DNA from: CAZQQU01 sp964595625
Lineage (GTDB): Bacteria; Bacteroidota; Bacteroidia; Flavobacteriales; Flavobacteriaceae
DNA length: 64,000 bases
Direction of reading: 5' to 3'
Assembly (NCBI GenBank): GCA_964595625.1
Contig: CAZQQU010000008.1
Span: 1-64,000, forward strand
Of the stretch, positions 60,082 through 64,000 are shown piece after piece (the stretch's first letter is position 1; each line of letters begins with the position of its first letter). The translations under genes were made by a program, and so were the position numbers. The notes beneath the pieces were generated by a model that was not told the origin of the DNA, did not search any database, and saw nothing but the letters and a program-made list of their open reading frames with translations.

Positions 60082-61770
60082 ATGCAGTTATCCGAACAAG
60101 AAATTATTAGACGCGAAAAACTAGCCCAATTACGAGCCTTACAAATCAATCCGTATCCAGCTGATTTATTTCCGGTAGATCATACCACCCTCCAAATAAA
60201 GGAGAATTTTTCAGACGGTAAAAAGGTGATCATAGCCGGTCGATTAATGTCTCGCCGTATACAAGGAAAAGCGTCTTTTGCGGAGCTGCAAGACTCAGAA
60301 GGACGGATCCAAGTATATTTTAACCGGGATGAAATATGTAAAAACGAAGACTATACCCTTTATAACGAAGTCTATAAAAAACTATTAGATATCGGCGATT
60401 TTGTAGGTATCGAAGGAGAGTTATTTAAAACCCAAGTGGGCGAGATGACCGTTAAGGTTCTCCATTTTAAATTATTAAGCAAAGCGCTGCGGCCGCTTCC
60501 TTTACCCAAAATAGATGCCGAAGGTCAAGTACACGACGAGTTTAATGACCCCGAACAAAGATACCGCCAGCGCTATGCCGACCTGGTAGTCAACCGTCAT
60601 GTGAAAGAAGTTTTCATCAAACGGACCAAACTTTATAACGCCATGCGCTCTTTTTTTAATCAACGGGGCTATATGGAAGTAGAAACGCCTATTTTACAGG
60701 CCATTCCAGGGGGAGCTGCGGCACGCCCCTTTATCACCCATCACAACAGTTTGGATATCCCCTTGTATTTGCGAATTGCCAACGAATTATACCTCAAGCG
60801 TCTCATTGTGGGTGGTTTTGACGGAGTGTATGAATTTTCTAAAAATTTCCGAAATGAAGGGATGGATCGTACCCACAATCCCGAATTTACTGCTATGGAA
60901 ATTTATGTGGCCTACAAAGATTATCATTGGATGATGGAATTTACCGAGCAGTTGTTAGAATACTGCGCTACTGTAGTAAACGGCACTACCCAAGCGGTGT
61001 TTGGTGAGCATACCATTGATTTTAAAGCCCCCTACCCTCGAATCACCATGACCGATGCCATCAAGCAATTTACCGGTTTTGATATTTCCGGTAAAACTGA
61101 GGAAGAACTGCGTGCTGCTGCACTAGGTATGGGAATTGAAGTAGATGAAACTATGGGGAAAGGAAAATTAATTGATGAGATATTTGGAGAAAAATGTGAA
61201 GGTAATTTTATACAACCTACCTTCATCATTGATTATCCCAAAGAAATGAGTCCGTTGTGTAAAGAACACCGTACTAATCCCGAACTTACCGAAAGATTTG
61301 AATTGATGATTTGCGGTAAAGAGGTAGCTAATGCCTATTCCGAATTAAACGACCCGATTGATCAACGAGCGCGATTTGAAGAACAAATGCGGTTGAGCGA
61401 AAAAGGCGACGACGAAGCCATGTTTATAGACCAAGATTTCCTTAGAGCTTTGGAATACGGTATGCCTCCTACTTCTGGGTTAGGAATTGGAATGGACCGA
61501 TTGATCATGTTTTTGACCAACAATGCTTCCATTCAAGAAGTGCTTTTCTTCCCACAAATGAAACCCGAAAAAAAACCTGTAGCACTGAGTGAAGATGCCC
61601 TTCTAATTTTAAATCTTTTACCTGCAACGGAATCCGTTCTTTTAGACGATTTAAAATCCCAATCGGGCTTGAGCAATAAAAAATGGGATAAGAGTATCAA
61701 AGAATTGACACAAAACAAAATGGCCACAGTGTCTAAAACCGATACGGGTTTATGGGTTGAACGACTTTAA
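60082..61770 (+). CDS. lysS: lysyl-tRNA synthetase, class II, with C-terminal extension
   Basis: 562 residues. An N-terminal OB-fold anticodon-binding domain (about 50-160) precedes the class II catalytic core. Motif 2 is FRNEGMDRTHNPEFTAMEI, and motif 3 is SGLGIGMDRLIMFL. Bacterial LysS is usually about 500 residues. Here a further 65 or so residues (from about 497, beginning KPVALSEDALLILNLL) follow motif 3, with a winged-helix-like pattern ending TDTGLWVERL. The extension appears common in Flavobacteriia as far as I can recall; its role is unknown. Confidence 0.95.
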   Translation: MQLSEQEIIRREKLAQLRALQINPYPADLFPVDHTTLQIKENFSDGKKVIIAGRLMSRRIQGKASFAELQDSEGRIQVYFNRDEICKNEDYTLYNEVYKKLLDIGDFVGIEGELFKTQVGEMTVKVLHFKLLSKALRPLPLPKIDAEGQVHDEFNDPEQRYRQRYADLVVNRHVKEVFIKRTKLYNAMRSFFNQRGYMEVETPILQAIPGGAAARPFITHHNSLDIPLYLRIANELYLKRLIVGGFDGVYEFSKNFRNEGMDRTHNPEFTAMEIYVAYKDYHWMMEFTEQLLEYCATVVNGTTQAVFGEHTIDFKAPYPRITMTDAIKQFTGFDISGKTEEELRAAALGMGIEVDETMGKGKLIDEIFGEKCEGNFIQPTFIIDYPKEMSPLCKEHRTNPELTERFELMICGKEVANAYSELNDPIDQRARFEEQMRLSEKGDDEAMFIDQDFLRALEYGMPPTSGLGIGMDRLIMFLTNNASIQEVLFFPQMKPEKKPVALSEDALLILNLLPATESVLLDDLKSQSGLSNKKWDKSIKELTQNKMATVSKTDTGLWVERL

Positions 61771-61968
61771 GAGTCCCATTCAGCCCCGTTTTGGAAAAGT
61801 GTTTTAACTAGAAGAAATTCGATTCAAATTTCGGTTATTTTGCTCAAGGCGAAATTAATAACCACGGTTCTTCTTGTTGATTAAGGAGGATGAAAACTGT
61901 AAACCTTTTCCTGGGTGTCTTTTAGCTCTAGAGTACGCAATTATCAGAGGTATATCCATATTAATATT

Positions 61969-62021
61969 AAAATCCCGAAACGCTTACTTTACACATAAGG
62001 TAAAACGTTTCGGGATTTTTA
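61969..62021. terminator. bidirectional terminator, lysS / phosphate transporter
   Basis: Arms AAAATCCCGAAACG (61969-61982) and CGTTTCGGGATTTT (62006-62019), with an inner partial stem and T-runs at both ends. It separates the convergent lysS and phosphate transporter genes. Confidence 0.88.
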
Positions 62022-62069
62022 GTAGGCAAGTGAAAATTTATTCTGCTCGACTATACAATTCAAATAAAT

Positions 62070-64000
62070 TTATCGCAGTTGTTTGATCTTTTGGTGTTCT
62101 CCGTAATACAGTTCCAAAACATCAAAGGTAGCAATTATCAAATCTTTAGATTCTAACAACAAGGTAAAGTACAGATTGGTGTTTTTAGACGAAGTTCCCG
62201 GCTCTTTGGTACGCTCGATTTGCTTTTCAATACGTTCCGAAACAAAATTGAGCAAATCCTGTTTTTGAGCCAATAATTTTTCCAATTCATTGAGGTTGCC
62301 GGTTTGAAATTCAGCGATGGTACTTTCAAATAAAGCCAACAACTTAGCTTCTATTTCTTTTAAGTCTCTAATTTGATTAAACTTGAGTTCCTTATGGTTG
62401 TTTTTAACGTGCTTCAAACTGGCTTTAGCCATCAATTCTAACGATTGAGAGATATCCTGAAACTTATCCTGCACAAACAAGTAAAAACGACTTGCTCCCA
62501 CATCGTGACCTTTCAGTTTATTGATGTAATAAAAGATGTGTTCTTTAAGTTCTTCTACATCCCCTTCTAATTTTTCAGTGGTATTTTTTGCTTTCTTTAG
62601 CTTTTTAATATCAAATTTTGTCAAACCTTCTAAAGTAGAGGAAAACGATTTTCCGGCACGCTTTAAAATGGTCACCACATTGGGCGCACTTTCTTGAATA
62701 ATACCCTGGATAGATGTGCTTTGTGCTTTTTTAAACAACTCATCTTCGATAAGTTCGGCGGCGGCTTTTTTACGTTTCATATAGCCTCGGATGATTAACA
62801 CCAAAGCAATTGCAAAAAGTACAAAAAGCGATCCCAATCCAAAATAATATATCACAAACGCCAATAAGGCAGAAAATGAAAAGGCAATTACAGCGGTTAA
62901 AAACCAACCACCAATAACATTGATTACTCCGGCCACTCGGTAAACAGCACTATCGCTTCCCCAAGCTCTATCTGCTAACGACGAACCCATGGCCACCATA
63001 AAAGTAACATAGGTAGTTGAAAGTGGTAATTTGAGCGAGGTAGCAAACGCAATCAGCATACTGGACATCATCAAATTGACCGCTGCCCGAACCAAATCAA
63101 ATGCCGGTGCATCAATCGCTTTGACCAAAGGCTCTTCCAATTTGACAAAACGTTTTTCAACAAATTGTAAACTTCGTTTGGGCATAACATATTTATACCC
63201 GCGATTCAGATATATAAAAAACCGAACGATGTTTTGAGAAATTACGTTTGATTTAAAACGTTCTTTGCCTTCGTTTTGTCTCGAAAGGCTTACCTCTGTT
63301 TGAATGACACGCTTGGCTTTTTCAGAGGTCCATAAGGTAAACACCATAATAGCCCCGGCGATCATCAATAAATAGGTGGGTGCTTGGGCATCTCCGGCTA
63401 AAGACTCCATAGTTAACTTATCGGGTGCGATACCTGAAGCACTCCATGTTTCATAGCTCTGGTATGCCCCAATAGGAACGCCAACAAAATTCACTAAATC
63501 GTTTCCGGCAAAAGCCATGGCTAATGCAAAAGTTCCTAATACAATAACTACCTTAAAAATATTAATCCTAAAAAATTGTTGAATAGCATAAGAAAGCAAA
63601 TACCAAAAAACGAAATTTATTAAAATAAAAAACGTACTGTTTTCGTTGAGCCAAACGGAAAAATAATCGGGTAGTAAAGGCGATCCTTTAAGCCCTTTAA
63701 TTACTATAAAATAAATAATCAAAGTAATTCCCGAACCTCCAAACCAGGAAGTAATCCAAGGACTTCTTTTGTGATAATCAAACCCCACAATAGCTCGGGA
63801 TAGAAATTGCACCACCGACCCTACCGTAAAAGCAATGGCTACCGAAAGTACAATTCCAGTTATAATCTCTTTGGTTTTTTCGACATTCAGATATTCAAAA
63901 ACCATTATAAAACTGGCATCTGCTGCATAAATTTTAAACAAGGCAATACAGGTTGCAGCACCGAGTAATTCAAATACTATTGAAACGGTAGTGGAAGTTG
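62070..64000 (-). CDS. PiT-type phosphate transporter with PhoU-like C-terminus (5' end beyond window)
   Basis: The frame remains open to the right edge: upstream of a TTG at 63941 it continues with TSTTVSIVFELLGAATCIAL, the PiT family signature, so the start lies outside the window. About 643 residues are visible. Membrane spans, a second PiT repeat (SLKLPLSTTYVTFMVAMGSS, about 310-330 from the TTG) and the loop AFAGNDLVNFVGVPIGA are clear. The last 220 or so residues (from about 410) form charged helices resembling the PhoU/DUF47 domain, probably a fused regulator of phosphate uptake. Confidence 0.9.
   Translation of the reverse strand, partial: TSTTVSIVFELLGAATCIALFKIYAADASFIMVFEYLNVEKTKEIITGIVLSVAIAFTVGSVVQFLSRAIVGFDYHKRSPWITSWFGGSGITLIIYFIVIKGLKGSPLLPDYFSVWLNENSTFFILINFVFWYLLSYAIQQFFRINIFKVVIVLGTFALAMAFAGNDLVNFVGVPIGAYQSYETWSASGIAPDKLTMESLAGDAQAPTYLLMIAGAIMVFTLWTSEKAKRVIQTEVSLSRQNEGKERFKSNVISQNIVRFFIYLNRGYKYVMPKRSLQFVEKRFVKLEEPLVKAIDAPAFDLVRAAVNLMMSSMLIAFATSLKLPLSTTYVTFMVAMGSSLADRAWGSDSAVYRVAGVINVIGGWFLTAVIAFSFSALLAFVIYYFGLGSLFVLFAIALVLIIRGYMKRKKAAAELIEDELFKKAQSTSIQGIIQESAPNVVTILKRAGKSFSSTLEGLTKFDIKKLKKAKNTTEKLEGDVEELKEHIFYYINKLKGHDVGASRFYLFVQDKFQDISQSLELMAKASLKHVKNNHKELKFNQIRDLKEIEAKLLALFESTIAEFQTGNLNELEKLLAQKQDLLNFVSERIEKQIERTKEPGTSSKNTNLYFTLLLESKDLIIATFDVLELYYGEHQKIKQLR

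Noticed and set aside
61863..61930. AAGGAGGATG as a ribosome binding site and start after lysS
   Set aside because: The SD-like run touches the ATG with no spacing, and the frame ends after 11 codons.

Overview
The window is a gene-dense, AT-rich stretch of a Bacteroidota chromosome, almost certainly a member of the Flavobacteriaceae; the genus cannot be fixed from sequence alone. Evidence for this: the order tRNA-tuf-secE-nusG-rplKAJL-rpoBC followed by a DUF3467 gene; a metallopeptidase with a type IX secretion sorting tail; a choice-of-anchor-L repeat protein; promoters with the Bacteroidota -7 box TAnnTTTG; few Shine-Dalgarno sites, with a striking exception at rpsU; and the ftsX-DUF3098-uppP-truB cluster. 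All genes look intact. The first and the last coding regions run off the window.

Layout. 1-2627 (minus): a large surface/adhesin-type repeat protein, cut by the left edge, and a small secreted protein. 3163-4749 (plus): prfC. 4768-18671 (minus): the transcription/translation block, read as tRNA-Thr, Tyr, Gly, Thr, tuf, tRNA-Trp, secE, nusG, rplK, rplA, rplJ, rplL, rpoB, rpoC, DUF3467. 18764-24084 (minus): hpf, xerC, rpsU, an acyl-CoA dehydrogenase, a ComEA-like HhH protein and a sodium/amino-acid symporter. 24249-25284 (plus): murQ and a small membrane protein. 25323-25971 (minus): two tRNA-Val genes separated by 86-bp tandem repeats. 26056-33088 (minus): folC, TonB/ExbD/ExbB, nhaD, an amino-acid dehydrogenase and anmK. 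33454-36608 (plus): a PLP desulfhydrase/deaminase-like enzyme, a LysM glucosaminidase and hemL. 36657-40395 (minus): two Spy-like proteins and an M36 peptidase. 40539-46293 (plus): polA, an S9 peptidase and a HIT protein. 46290-47456 (minus): a histidine kinase. 47584-49508 (plus): a flavin reductase, a DUF3127 protein and aat. 49494-53866 (minus): tag, a TonB-like protein, truB, uppP, DUF3098 and ftsX. 54089-64000 (mixed strands): glutaryl-CoA dehydrogenase, queD, two small proteins, mpl, a PaiB-like protein, lipB, a short YqaE/Pmp3 gene, lysS and a phosphate transporter cut by the right edge.

How the genes fit together. Most of the window is housekeeping. The central block makes RNA polymerase, elongation factor Tu, NusG, SecE, four large-subunit ribosomal proteins and five tRNAs. 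murQ, anmK and mpl are three separate parts of peptidoglycan recycling; uppP and the LysM glucosaminidase also serve the cell wall. ExbB, ExbD and TonB energise outer-membrane uptake, and nhaD handles sodium. The accessory material is the repeat protein at the left edge, the secreted peptidases and the intergenic repeats.

The most interesting signals are non-coding or structural: (i) identical 86-bp tandem units between the tRNA-Val genes; (ii) a possible small RNA or leader with its own -7 box, mini-ORF and terminator before anmK; (iii) a full Shine-Dalgarno in front of rpsU; (iv) a terminator-like hairpin inside the first codons of the HhH gene; (v) a -7 box abutting a terminator upstream of the tRNA operon; (vi) an SSB-like acidic tip on the DUF3127 protein. 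I found no clear unprecedented multi-gene system.
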